Positions 50,053 through 58,992 of a stretch of DNA of 64,000 bases are shown here, piece by piece. Position 1 is the stretch's first letter. Each line of letters begins with the position of its first letter. A program made the translations under genes and the position numbers. The DNA is taken from NCBI RefSeq assembly GCF_900149705.1, contig NZ_LT703001.1, positions 1,426,001-1,490,000 on the forward strand, read 5' to 3'. The notes below the pieces were generated by a model. It did not search any database. It was given only the letters and a program-made list of their open reading frames with translations, and was not told the origin of the DNA. The stretch is from Sphingorhabdus sp. Alg231-15. GTDB lineage: Bacteria > Pseudomonadota > Alphaproteobacteria > Sphingomonadales > Sphingomonadaceae.

Positions 50053-51354
50053 ATGGATTTTGATCTCACGGAAAAGCAGGAATATTGGCGCAATCAGGTG
50101 CGCGAGCATATCGAGAATCATGTGCGCCCGCGCGTCGCTGATTATCAGGCTGAAGACGAATCCGGAGATCGCTGGAAAGTCCTGCAGGTTGTGGAAGAAG
50201 AGAAAGCCAAGGCGAAAGAAAAGGGCATATGGAATCTTTTCATGCCGCCCTCCAATCCGAATCTGCCTCACATCGATGACAGCTTTGAATTTGAGGGCCC
50301 TGGCCTCACAAACCTTGAATATGCTCTTTGCGCCGAAGAAATGGGCCGGGTTGGTTTTTCATCTGAAGTGTTCAACTGTTCCGCGCCAGATACTGGCAAT
50401 ATGGAAGTCTTTCATCGTTATGGCACGCTAGAACAGAAAGAGCAGTATCTTCGTCCGCTGATGAATGGCGAGATTCGCTCGGCCTTCCTGATGACCGAGC
50501 CTGCTGTGGCATCATCCGATGCAACCAATATTGAAACCGCTATCGTTCGCGATGGCGATGAATATGTCATCAATGGCCGTAAATGGTGGTCGTCTGGTCT
50601 TGGCGATCCGCGCTGCAAAATCGCTATCGTGATGGGCAAAACCTCCTTTGAGGGCAGCCGCTACACGCAGCAATCTCAGATCCTCATGCCAACTGACGCA
50701 CCAGGCGTGAACATCATCCGCCATCTGCCTGTCTTCGGTTATGACGATGCACCGCATGGTCATATGGAAGTCGAGATGAAAGATGTTCGTGTTCCGGCAT
50801 CCAATATCATCTTGGGTGAGGGACGCGGCTTTGAGATCGCACAGGGCCGCCTTGGACCTGGCCGTATTCATCACTGCATGCGTACCATCGGTGTTGCAGA
50901 AGAAGCGCTCCAGAAAATGGTCAAGCGCCTCCAGTCCCGCATCGCATTCGGCAAGCGTATTTCCGAGCATAGCGTTTGGGACGAGCGCGTCGCACGGGCC
51001 CGTATCGACATCGATATGAGCCGCCTGCTTTGCTTGAAAGCAGCTGATATGATGGACAAAGTCGGCAACAAATATGCAAAGGCAGAGATTGCAATGATCA
51101 AAGTGCAGGCACCAACAATGGCGTTGAAAATCATTGATGATGCCATCCAGGCACATGGCGGCGGCGGCGTTAGCAATGACTTCGGTCTGGCCAGCGCTTA
51201 TGCGCATCAACGTACATTGCGTCTCGCAGATGGTCCGGATGAGGTTCACAATCGGACGATCGCCAAGATGGAATATGGCAAATATGCCGAAACCGCTGAT
51301 GGCAGCAAAATGAAGGAAGAGCTGTCTTCCGGTGATCTTGCCGTCACGCGATAA
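50053..51354 (+). CDS. Acyl-CoA dehydrogenase, ACAD10/11-like
   Basis: A 433-residue acyl-CoA dehydrogenase: [35 protein letters not shown], and [18 protein letters not shown] with [20 protein letters not shown] at the end. This is the ACAD10/11 and LvaC branch, whose members work with a kinase to convert 4-hydroxyacyl-CoA by phosphorylation and phosphate elimination. A matching kinase-fold gene lies two genes downstream, so the pathway is plausible. AAGGA lies 7 bases ahead of the start. Confidence 0.92.
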   Translation: MDFDLTEKQEYWRNQVREHIENHVRPRVADYQAEDESGDRWKVLQVVEEEKAKAKEKGIWNLFMPPSNPNLPHIDDSFEFEGPGLTNLEYALCAEEMGRVGFSSEVFNCSAPDTGNMEVFHRYGTLEQKEQYLRPLMNGEIRSAFLMTEPAVASSDATNIETAIVRDGDEYVINGRKWWSSGLGDPRCKIAIVMGKTSFEGSRYTQQSQILMPTDAPGVNIIRHLPVFGYDDAPHGHMEVEMKDVRVPASNIILGEGRGFEIAQGRLGPGRIHHCMRTIGVAEEALQKMVKRLQSRIAFGKRISEHSVWDERVARARIDIDMSRLLCLKAADMMDKVGNKYAKAEIAMIKVQAPTMALKIIDDAIQAHGGGGVSNDFGLASAYAHQRTLRLADGPDEVHNRTIAKMEYGKYAETADGSKMKEELSSGDLAVTR

Positions 51355-51369
51355 GAGAGGGCTGGTCCA

Positions 51370-52455
51370 ATGAAAGCTGCAGTCCTGGTTGAAGCGGGCA
51401 AACCGCTCGAAATCGAAGATGTCACCATCTCTAATCCAGGACCGCATGAAGTGCTGATCCGAACGGCTGCCTGCGGGTTGTGCCATTCGGATCTTCATTT
51501 CATTGATGGCAGCTACCCGCATCCCTTGCCGGCCATACCGGGACATGAAGCGGCAGGTATTGTTGAAGCCATCGGCAGCGAAGTACGTACCGTTGCGGTA
51601 GGTGACGCTGTCGTTTCTTGCTTGTCTGCCTTTTGCGGCCATTGCGAATTTTGCGTATCCGGTCGAATGTCTCTTTGCCTCGGTGCGGATACGCGGCGAG
51701 CAGAAGGGGAAGCGCCCCGGATTACTCGGCCTGATGGATCAACCGTTGCGCAGATGTTGAATTTATCAGCCTTTGCCGAACAAATGCTGATCCATGAACA
51801 TGCCTGCACTCGGATTGATCCCGACATGCCACTTGATCGAGCCGCTGTTATTGGCTGTGCGGTGACGACCGGAGCCGGAACCATATTTAACGCCTGCGCT
51901 GTTACACCGGGAGAAACAGTCGCTGTAGTTGGCTGCGGCGGTGTCGGACTAGCAACAATAAATGCCGCCAAAATTGCTGGGGCTGGCCGTATCATTGCGG
52001 CCGACCCTGTTCCGGAAAAACGTGATCTTGCGATGAAACTTGGAGCAACTGATACCGTTGATGCTCTGGCAGATGACGCAGCAGCACAGATTCTGGATCT
52101 CACCAAAGGCGGCGTCGATCATGCGATTGAGGCCGTCGGTCGCCCTGCATCGGGCGAACTCGCAGTCGGATCGCTCAAACGTGGTGGGACAGCAACAATC
52201 CTCGGCATGATGCCCCTGGATCATCAGGTGGGTCTCAGTGCTATGGATCTGCTATCGGGCAAGAAATTACAAGGCGTGCTTATGGGCGAGAACCGCTTTC
52301 CGGTGGATATCCCGCGTCTCGTCGATTTCTATCTGCGCGGATTGCTGGATTTGGATAGTATTGTTGCCGAAACCATCCCGCTTGAGCAGATTAACGATGG
52401 CTTTGAGAAAATGAGAAAAGGTGATGCGGCGCGCTCCGTCATCACATTCAACTAG
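51370..52455 (+). CDS. Zinc-dependent alcohol dehydrogenase
   Basis: A 361-residue MDR enzyme. Catalytic zinc ligands are in AACGLCHSDLHF and GHEAAG; the structural zinc Cys set is in CLSAFCGHCEFCVSGRMSLC; the NAD motif is VAVVGCGGVGLATINAAK. It is the class III/Rxyl3153-like type that oxidises alcohol or hydroxymethyl groups of small organic molecules. Part of the operon with the dehydrogenase, kinase and SDR. Confidence 0.93.
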   Translation: MKAAVLVEAGKPLEIEDVTISNPGPHEVLIRTAACGLCHSDLHFIDGSYPHPLPAIPGHEAAGIVEAIGSEVRTVAVGDAVVSCLSAFCGHCEFCVSGRMSLCLGADTRRAEGEAPRITRPDGSTVAQMLNLSAFAEQMLIHEHACTRIDPDMPLDRAAVIGCAVTTGAGTIFNACAVTPGETVAVVGCGGVGLATINAAKIAGAGRIIAADPVPEKRDLAMKLGATDTVDALADDAAAQILDLTKGGVDHAIEAVGRPASGELAVGSLKRGGTATILGMMPLDHQVGLSAMDLLSGKKLQGVLMGENRFPVDIPRLVDFYLRGLLDLDSIVAETIPLEQINDGFEKMRKGDAARSVITFN

Positions 52456-52474
52456 TTAGGAAGAGGGAACTTCC

Positions 52475-53536
52475 ATGAATCCACAAGAAGACATGACTGG
52501 TACCATGGCGGTGCCCGATAAAGACAAGCTCGACGAAGTAAGCCTTGCCAACTGGATGGAGGCCAATGTGGAAGGCTTTGCCGGCCCCATGACGATTACA
52601 AAGTTTAAGGGTGGCCAGTCCAATCCCACTTACAAGATTGAGACGCCGGGTACCGACTATGTCTTGCGTAAGAAGCCATTTGGTAAATTACTGCCGTCGG
52701 CTCATGCCGTGGATCGCGAGTTCAGGGTCATTGCTGGACTTCATCCGGCGGGCTTTCCCGTCGCGAAACCGTATGGCCTGTGCGAAGATGATGATGTCAT
52801 TGGAACAATGTTTTACATCATGGGTATGGCCGACGGCCGAACCCTTTGGGACGGCACTTTGCCGGGCATGGAACCGGACGAACGTCGAGCGATCTATCAC
52901 GAGATGATCGATACGCTCGCTTTGCTGCACAGCTATGACCCTGTAGAGCTAGGCTTGGAAAAGCACGGCAAGCCTGGAAATTACTGCGAACGTCAGATTT
53001 CCCGTTGGACACAGCAATATAAATTATCTGAACTCGAAACCATTCCAGAAATGGATCAGCTCATCGAATGGCTGACGAAAACCATACCGGAACAGAAAAG
53101 CTTTGGTATTGTTCATGGTGACTATCGTCTCGACAATATGATCTTTGAGAATGATGCTCCAAAAGTCATCGCAGTACTGGATTGGGAACTCTCTACGCTC
53201 GGTGATCCGATTGCTGATTTTGCCTATTGGCTAATGGCTTATGAAATGGAGCCAGAGGGCCGCAGCGGCCTGAAGGGTGTCGATCTGGAGACGCTTGGTA
53301 TTCCATCCCGGGAAGAAGCCATCGCCCGCTATTGCGAGAAATCCGGTATCGAAGATCTTCCGCCGATGGATTGGTATCTTGCTTATAATCTATTCCGTAT
53401 CGCGGCCATTTTGCAGGGCATTCAGAAACGTGTAGTAGATGGTACTGCAAACAGCGCAGCTGCGGCTGAAATGTCGGACCGGGTAACACCATTGGCGCAA
53501 GCCGGATGGGAAGCAGCAAAACGCGCTGGCGCTTGA
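52475..53536 (+). CDS. Phosphotransferase (APH-fold, ACAD10/11 kinase domain-like)
   Basis: A 353-residue protein of the aminoglycoside-phosphotransferase fold. KGGQSNPTYKIETPGTDYVLRKKP is the P-loop/lysine region (in two parts), HGDYRLDNMIFEND carries the catalytic Asp and Asn, and AVLDWELSTLGDPIADFAYWL the metal-binding DWE. This is the kinase domain type fused to ACAD in mammalian ACAD11 and the LvaA type in Pseudomonas levulinate catabolism; here it is a separate gene beside the ACAD. Confidence 0.9.
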   Translation: MNPQEDMTGTMAVPDKDKLDEVSLANWMEANVEGFAGPMTITKFKGGQSNPTYKIETPGTDYVLRKKPFGKLLPSAHAVDREFRVIAGLHPAGFPVAKPYGLCEDDDVIGTMFYIMGMADGRTLWDGTLPGMEPDERRAIYHEMIDTLALLHSYDPVELGLEKHGKPGNYCERQISRWTQQYKLSELETIPEMDQLIEWLTKTIPEQKSFGIVHGDYRLDNMIFENDAPKVIAVLDWELSTLGDPIADFAYWLMAYEMEPEGRSGLKGVDLETLGIPSREEAIARYCEKSGIEDLPPMDWYLAYNLFRIAAILQGIQKRVVDGTANSAAAAEMSDRVTPLAQAGWEAAKRAGA

Positions 53537-53560
53537 AATCAGGCAAACAGGAGCAGAAAC

Positions 53561-54355
53561 ATGGCGGACCTTCAAGATAAAGTAGCCATCGTAACCGGCG
53601 CGGGCAGCGGTATTGGCAGGGCTTCGGCGCAGTTGTTTGCCGAGCATGGTGCAAAAGTGATCGCCAGTGACGTTACCGATGCCGTGGAAGACACCGCCAA
53701 GGGCTCGAATGGCAATATCATCGCGATCAAGGCGGATGCTGGTTCGGAAGGTGATATTGAAATGCTTGTCGATGCGGCGGAGCAGAAATTTGGTGACCTG
53801 CACGTGTTTTTCGCCAATGCCGGTATTGGCGGCGGCTTTGAGGGGATTTTCGACAGCAGCGTTGCCGAGTGGCAGGAAGTCTTGCGGGTTAATCTCATCG
53901 GACCGTTTCTGGCGGCCAAATATGCGGGAAAGGTTATTGCCGACAGCGGGCATGGCGGCTCGATCATCTGCACCGCCAGTGTCGCCGGTATCCGGTCTGG
54001 AGCAGGTGGCCCGGCTTATTCCGCTTCGAAGGCGGGAGTTATCAATCTTGTCAAAGTTGCCGCGCAACAATTTGCTACAGCTAATGTCCGCTGCAACGCC
54101 ATTTGCCCCGGTATCACAGAGACCGGCATGACTCAGTTTATTTATGATAAAGCGCGGGAAAAAGGCAAAGAGGACCGGCTTGGTTACCTCAATCCGCTGC
54201 GCCGCGGGGCCAACCCGATTGAGATGGCGGAAGTTGCCTTATTCTTGGCGTCTGACCGGTCATCCTATGTCAATGGTCAGGCGATTGCAGTGGACGGAGG
54301 ACTAAGCGCCTCGCACCCTGTCACCCGCCAGGAATTCGGCCGCACGGCGGTTTAG
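53561..54355 (+). CDS. SDR family oxidoreductase
   Basis: A 264-residue SDR with [22 protein letters not shown], catalytic [11 protein letters not shown] and [13 protein letters not shown]. It ends the plus-strand catabolic operon (ACAD, alcohol dehydrogenase, kinase, SDR), 24 bases after the kinase, with AGGAG before ATG. Likely oxidises a 3-hydroxy or secondary alcohol intermediate. Confidence 0.92.
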   Translation: MADLQDKVAIVTGAGSGIGRASAQLFAEHGAKVIASDVTDAVEDTAKGSNGNIIAIKADAGSEGDIEMLVDAAEQKFGDLHVFFANAGIGGGFEGIFDSSVAEWQEVLRVNLIGPFLAAKYAGKVIADSGHGGSIICTASVAGIRSGAGGPAYSASKAGVINLVKVAAQQFATANVRCNAICPGITETGMTQFIYDKAREKGKEDRLGYLNPLRRGANPIEMAEVALFLASDRSSYVNGQAIAVDGGLSASHPVTRQEFGRTAV

Positions 54356-54358
54356 CGG

Positions 54359-55018
54359 CTAGTTCGCGAAAGCGAGCTTACCGTCTCCCAGTTGGACAAA
54401 GTCGACGCGGCCATTTGTTGTCCCGCACAGGAACGTAGTTTGCGATGTCGCGTTCAAACGGCCTTCGACGCGCCAACCTTCGCCATCACGGGCAACCGAT
54501 TGTATCTCTGAAACCCGGGCATCATCCCCTGCCTGCCGTTCGGCGGCGTTGGAACAGACGTTGATCGCTATATCCATCGCACCCGTGCCACGATCACCGC
54601 GACTGTCCGAGCGACGATCATCCCGACGGTTGTCATAACGGCGGTCATCGCTGCGCCGATCAGAACGATAATCGCGATCATCATACCGGCGATCCCGTTT
54701 GTTTTTCGAAGCTGCATTTGCGATGGCGGCGATCCCGCCGATGATCAATACGCCTGCCAGCACATCACCGGCATCGACCCGGTTCCGGTGGCGACGATAT
54801 CCGCGATAGCCCCTATGGCCGCGATATCCTCGATATCCACGATATCCGCGCCATCCCTCGACCTTGTCACTATCTGCGGTCCAGCCGAAGTCGGCAATAT
54901 CCATTGGGCTTGCTGGCGCTGCTACGGGATTGACCGGCGCTGCCATGGCCGGTGTAAAACCGGTAAAGACCAGTGCCGTCGATGCGACCACAGCCGATAA
55001 TTTCTTTTGAATACTCAT
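54359..55018 (-). CDS. Exported Arg/Tyr/Gly-rich protein, paralogue A
   Basis: A 219-residue protein with signal peptide (ending PAMA), a run of Gly-Tyr-Arg repeats (residues about 57-78), a hydrophobic glycine-rich segment (AGDVLAGVLIIGGIAAIA), a long Arg/Asp-rich linker and a C-terminal domain with two cysteines (NVCSNAAERQAGDDARV, TTFLCGTTNGRVD). The same order, including the cysteine domain, is found in the neighbouring paralogue. Envelope-associated, function unknown. Confidence 0.8.
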   Translation of the reverse strand: MSIQKKLSAVVASTALVFTGFTPAMAAPVNPVAAPASPMDIADFGWTADSDKVEGWRGYRGYRGYRGHRGYRGYRRHRNRVDAGDVLAGVLIIGGIAAIANAASKNKRDRRYDDRDYRSDRRSDDRRYDNRRDDRRSDSRGDRGTGAMDIAINVCSNAAERQAGDDARVSEIQSVARDGEGWRVEGRLNATSQTTFLCGTTNGRVDFVQLGDGKLAFAN

Positions 55019-55081
55019 ATTCCATACCCCTATTTCTACCAGATCATGTACCCCAGAATCCGGTCATATACCACAAATAGC

Positions 55082-55109
55082 TGGTTCAGCCTGTCACCAG
55101 GCTGAACCA
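55082..55109. promoter_or_regulatory. Perfect 12-base inverted repeat between the paralogues
   Basis: TGGTTCAGCCTG and CAGGCTGAACCA with a TCAC loop. It lies 64-91 bases upstream of paralogue A and 21 bases past the end of paralogue B on the same strand. There is no T-run, so an operator role for A is at least as likely as termination of B. Confidence 0.45.
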
Positions 55110-55129
55110 TATTCTAAAATCATGTAACC

Positions 55130-55681
55130 TTACCGCCGATAATTAAGGTCTTTCAGGCGCACTCCGGAAACCCGGCGACCTTCGACATAGCAGGTAAACT
55201 TACCGCGATCATAGCTGCGACGATAGCCGCGATAGCCGTCTTTCACCACGATCCGGCCCTTGACCTTGTAGCCATAGCGAGTCCGTTTGACGTCGCGGAT
55301 TTGGGTCACATCGGCCCGACCATAATAGCTCGCCTTACGTTCCGCAGCCCGAACACATTTGTTCACAGCCCGACGCGGACGAATACGCTTGCGATCACCA
55401 TAGCCATAACGACCGTCACGATAGCGACCATCACGATAGCGACGGTCACGATGGCGCCGATCCCGATAGTCATCGTCATAATAGCCGGTGCTATATTTGT
55501 CCTTCTTACCAGATGACAAAATCGCTGCCAGACCACCCAGCACCACGGCTCCGGCAATCACTTCGCCAGCACTAATGCCGCCCCGGTCATAATCCTTGGC
55601 CATCGCTGGCGTCGCAGAAACGGCCATCGCAGTTGCGGCAGCGGTTCCGACCAATGCTGTTTTAAGAGTATTCATCTCCAC
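55130..55681 (-). CDS. Exported Arg/Tyr/Gly-rich protein, paralogue B
   Basis: A 183-residue protein with signal peptide (ending PAMAKD), hydrophobic glycine-rich segment AGEVIAGAVVLGGLAAIL, an Arg/Tyr/Asp repeat linker (RYRDGRYRDGRYGYG), and a C-terminal domain with two cysteines (NKCVRAAERKASYYGRAD, KFTCYVEGRRVSGVRL). Aligned with paralogue A it keeps the segment order and cysteine spacing. Very basic. ATG 55672 is an alternative start. Confidence 0.8.
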   Translation of the reverse strand: MEMNTLKTALVGTAAATAMAVSATPAMAKDYDRGGISAGEVIAGAVVLGGLAAILSSGKKDKYSTGYYDDDYRDRRHRDRRYRDGRYRDGRYGYGDRKRIRPRRAVNKCVRAAERKASYYGRADVTQIRDVKRTRYGYKVKGRIVVKDGYRGYRRSYDRGKFTCYVEGRRVSGVRLKDLNYRR

Positions 55682-56119
55682 TTTCCTTTCAAACTACCCG
55701 AGAACCATCTTCCGAGCTTGTGGAACCCTTTTAGAGGGCAGCTATTGAGTAGAGACTGAACCTTCCTGTCAGGAGTTGTTCAGGTTTATAGCGAGTTTTA
55801 TGAACATCATTTTTGGCTATTTTCTGCGGTACAGCCGCGAAATTGATAGATATCGCATACATAGATGTGCATTTTCAGAACCCATGAATCTGGGCGAGAA
55901 TTGAAATTTTATCTCCACCGATTCATGGAATATCGCCGACTGTCTCCAGGTCGTCGGACAAGATCGAATAATCATATGATGCAACGCCTGCGGGGCAGCG
56001 TGCTGAATATCTGACATTTGACACCCGCACGGCGTACGACCGCTTCTCGCCCCAGCTGTCGCCATTCGCGTTTGTCCGATCTAATGTCCGCTTTGGGCGC
56101 AAAAGCGAAATGGCTAATC
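55682..56119. other. Intergenic region with inverted motif and a repeat-like end
   Basis: About 440 bases. CTGAACC (55756-55762) and GTTCAGG (55778-55784) form an inverted pair about 75-100 bases upstream of paralogue B. The right end (about 56040-56110) has TGTCCGATCTAATGTCCGC and GCTTTGGGCGC, similar to an intergenic repeat I have seen in sphingomonad genomes. No gene is supported. Confidence 0.35.
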
Positions 56120-57409
56120 TCAACTGACTTTATTCAACAGACCGGTTTGGATACGTCTGTTCTGCCACTGCCGCCAACCCATGACCAGTCCGATAAGCAG
56201 GATGATCGCGCAACCGGCCAGTATCCATCGGAACATGCTCTCCAGAGCCATTGCAAATGCGAGGTTGTCGACATTGCCAGTCTTCCAGAATACCCATTCG
56301 CTGGCAATTTCAGTTGCGAGCAGCGAACTGCCCGTTTCCAGGACCACAATACCGTCGCCAGTTGCTGGATCAAAACGGACAGCAGTATTGATGGCAGGTT
56401 CATTGTTCCCGTCATGACCAACGATGAAGCCGTCCCGATTATTAGGCGCGAACAGCATTACGCCCAATCCCCAGACATCGGCTCCCATCGATGTGGCGTG
56501 AGATGACGCCATTGCGGCCAGCGTCTCTTGTGACAACACCGATTGGGCACCGCCTGGTGATTGAACTGCAACAAATCTTGCCATGTCGGCCGGTGATGTA
56601 AACAGCGAAGTCGCGCCGAGGGCGGTATACCAGCGGAATGGCTCGGTCTTGCCGTTCGTGGTGAAGTTTTCCGCGAGTCCGAATGTGATCGCGTCGCTAT
56701 GGTCGAATGTTGTTCGCGTCATGCCCAGCGGTTCGAATATGCGCTGTTTCATATGATCTGCGAATGACAGGCCTGAGACCTCCTCGATGACGAGTTGCAG
56801 GATGGTATAACCGCCACCGGAATATTTCCACTCCGCTCCCGGTTCAACGCCGACTTTGACGATACCGCTCTTGCCTGGTGAGGCATCTTCGGCGCGAGTG
56901 AGAGATGCTTCAAGCGTCTGCACGTCCTCGGGCGTATCGAACCCGTCATAGCCGAGCCTGTCATCGAGACCGGCGGTATGACTGAGCAGTCGGCCAATCG
57001 TGACGCCCGAATGATCAAAACCGCTGTCGGGTAAATTCCAGCGCTTCAGATATTTCGAAACGGGTGCATCGAGATCAACCAGACCATCCTCGACCAACAC
57101 CATGATGCCCCAGGCCGTCAACCACTTGCCTAGTGAAGCGACCTGGTAAATCGAATTTTCATCGACAGGTTCGCCGGATGAGACTGAGAATTGGTCGATC
57201 ACCTTTCCTTTTTCGATCAAAGCGAACCCTAGATTGCCGCGATGTTCGGCAGCGACTTTATCGCGAACGGGTTCAACAAAATCTTTGGAGGCTGCGGAAT
57301 CCGTTATCGGTGTCTTCCACCATCCTTCGCTGGTGCCGATAAAGACAGTTCCCGTCCACAAGGCCATGGCCAGCACTGTGGCCAAAATAGTGATCAGAAT
57401 TCTGGTCAT
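56120..57409 (-). CDS. Serine hydrolase, class C beta-lactamase-like
   Basis: About 429 residues. N-terminal membrane anchor or signal (ILITILATVLAMALW), then the penicillin-binding fold: Ser-x2-Lys in VASLGKWLT, the Tyr-Ser-Gly replacing Tyr-x-Asn in EWKYSGGGYTILQ, HTAGL after LLS, and VGHDGNNEP in place of the KTG region. A second hydrophobic helix near the C-terminus (WILAGCAIILLIGLVMG) anchors the other end, so the domain is periplasmic between two membrane spans. Esterase or peptidase activity is likelier than lactam resistance. ATG 57409 follows AAAGGA; the open frame to 57574 is not used. Confidence 0.88.
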   Translation of the reverse strand: MTRILITILATVLAMALWTGTVFIGTSEGWWKTPITDSAASKDFVEPVRDKVAAEHRGNLGFALIEKGKVIDQFSVSSGEPVDENSIYQVASLGKWLTAWGIMVLVEDGLVDLDAPVSKYLKRWNLPDSGFDHSGVTIGRLLSHTAGLDDRLGYDGFDTPEDVQTLEASLTRAEDASPGKSGIVKVGVEPGAEWKYSGGGYTILQLVIEEVSGLSFADHMKQRIFEPLGMTRTTFDHSDAITFGLAENFTTNGKTEPFRWYTALGATSLFTSPADMARFVAVQSPGGAQSVLSQETLAAMASSHATSMGADVWGLGVMLFAPNNRDGFIVGHDGNNEPAINTAVRFDPATGDGIVVLETGSSLLATEIASEWVFWKTGNVDNLAFAMALESMFRWILAGCAIILLIGLVMGWRQWQNRRIQTGLLNKVS

Positions 57410-57453
57410 TGGCGTTGTTCCTTTCGTTTTCAAATATACTTTGGGATGCGTTT

Positions 57454-57957
57454 TCAGACTTGGCCACTGGTGATCAGGGTTACCGCTGCAATGATGTAGA
57501 GACCGGCGGTCAATATGCTGCCGAGCGAGCGGAAATGATTGAGCCTGGTCCAAACCCGTCCATATTCTTGCCAATAAACGAGCGCCTCAGCGGTCCGGTG
57601 ATCCAAGCTGTCGAGTTTATTGTTCATCGGCACATTGCCAAACATCGTCATCAGCAAGACTGACAGGACAAACACCGTAGGTGCCAATATCACCACCACC
57701 AAGGCTGGGCCCGAAAACACAAATACTGAATAGATGCCAAAAGCGATTGAAAAGACCGGAATGGTCATTATCCCGGCAACAAATTGGGTTTTGATGACGG
57801 TGCGATTAATCTGCTGCATCGCGTCCATTCCACCAGCCGGTTCCGCACGGAGCAGCCCCGACATGATGAATTCAGAAAAGGCAGAAAACACCCCGCCGAC
57901 CACTGCGCTCCAAAGTGCCAGGAAAAGACAGAAATATAGGGGCCATTCGTAGGTCAT
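57454..57957 (-). CDS. DUF1772 membrane protein
   Basis: About 167 residues with four hydrophobic helices and the DUF1772 features GGVFSAFSEFIMSGL at the first helix, MQQINRTVIKTQFV, and LDHRTAEALVYWQEYGRVWTRLNHFRS. Some family members are anthrone-oxygenase-like; for the bacterial ones the role is unknown. ATG 57957 is used in preference to 57984. Between the NmrA-like gene and the serine hydrolase gene, same strand. Confidence 0.85.
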   Translation of the reverse strand: MTYEWPLYFCLFLALWSAVVGGVFSAFSEFIMSGLLRAEPAGGMDAMQQINRTVIKTQFVAGIMTIPVFSIAFGIYSVFVFSGPALVVVILAPTVFVLSVLLMTMFGNVPMNNKLDSLDHRTAEALVYWQEYGRVWTRLNHFRSLGSILTAGLYIIAAVTLITSGQV

Positions 57958-58044
57958 GGTTCTAATACCTTTGGGTCGAATCATAAGGGATGCTTGTTTG
58001 AGGAATTTCCCGGTTGGTCAGAGACAGGTGGGCAGAACCCCCGT

Positions 58045-58890
58045 TCACGCTGCGGTTTTCCAGATCCCAGATGCGGCAATCTCTCGCGCATAATCAGCAA
58101 AATCCTTAGGTGGGCGGCCAAGCGCGCGTGCCACGCCATCGGTCAGATGGCCATTTCGTCCGTCGAGAATGGTCGAGAAGAGATAATCCAGTATCCAGAC
58201 CACATCTTTCGGTGCGCCGGAATTGGCGATCTCTGAAATAAAAGCCTCATGCGGAATATCGATATAGTCGATCTGGCGTCCAGTAGCCTTGGACAGATCG
58301 GCGGCAACATCCGCCATGGTCATAAGCCTTGGCCCAGTAACCTCATAGATTTGCCCGCTATGACCCGCTTCAGTCAGTGCCGCAACAGCGACATCGGCAA
58401 TATCATCAGCGTCGATATAGGGTTCAGGCGTGTCGCCTCCCGGCAGGGTGATCGCGCCGTCCAGCACCATGTCGATAAAGGCGCCCTCCGAGAAGTTCTG
58501 ACTAAACCAGGCAGCCCTGATGACTGTCCATTCGATATCTGCTTCCTGCACTATGCGTTCACAGGCTTGCGCTTCCGGTTCCCCGCGACCCGACAAGAGC
58601 ACAAGCCGCTTGATGCCATTCCGTTTAGCCTCGTTGACGAAAGCCTGGATTGCATCGGTCGCACCGGGCATGGCCAGATCAGGCACATAAGTGATATACG
58701 CGGCGGTCACATCTTTGAGGCAGGCCTCCCAGCTCGTTTCATTGCTCCAATCGAACGGTGGACGAGCCGAACGGGATCCGATCCGAACAGCATGACCTTT
58801 GTGTTTCAGGCGTTCAACAACCCGTCGGCCTGTTTTTCCCGTACCGCCCAGAACAAGGGTGATGTTTTCCTTTTGATTGTGGGCGTTCAT
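58045..58890 (-). CDS. NmrA-like NAD(P)-binding protein
   Basis: A 281-residue atypical SDR: the N-terminal LVLGGTGKTGRRVVERLKHKG is the NmrA/NAD(P)H azoreductase type nucleotide site, followed by GSRSARPPFDW and the LLSGRGEPEAQACERIV region. The catalytic Tyr/Lys of classical SDRs are absent, so a redox-sensing or quinone-reductase-like role is more likely. Downstream of the AraC gene. Confidence 0.88.
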   Translation of the reverse strand: MNAHNQKENITLVLGGTGKTGRRVVERLKHKGHAVRIGSRSARPPFDWSNETSWEACLKDVTAAYITYVPDLAMPGATDAIQAFVNEAKRNGIKRLVLLSGRGEPEAQACERIVQEADIEWTVIRAAWFSQNFSEGAFIDMVLDGAITLPGGDTPEPYIDADDIADVAVAALTEAGHSGQIYEVTGPRLMTMADVAADLSKATGRQIDYIDIPHEAFISEIANSGAPKDVVWILDYLFSTILDGRNGHLTDGVARALGRPPKDFADYAREIAASGIWKTAA

Positions 58891-58992
58891 TTACTTGCTC
58901 CTTAATTGGTTCGTGCAAGTCGATGAATAAGGAACGATTGATTTGGGCTCTTGCCCAATGATGCCAGTCTTTTGGCACTTCGCGCCAAAATG

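Noticed and set aside
50512-51642. 376-codon minus-strand frame
   Set aside because: It spans two well-supported plus-strand genes (acyl-CoA dehydrogenase and alcohol dehydrogenase) and has no recognisable domain.
54780-55450. CRISPR-like short repeats
   Set aside because: The repeated DNA codes for the Gly-Tyr-Arg and Arg-Tyr-Asp repeats of two exported proteins; there are no unique spacers.
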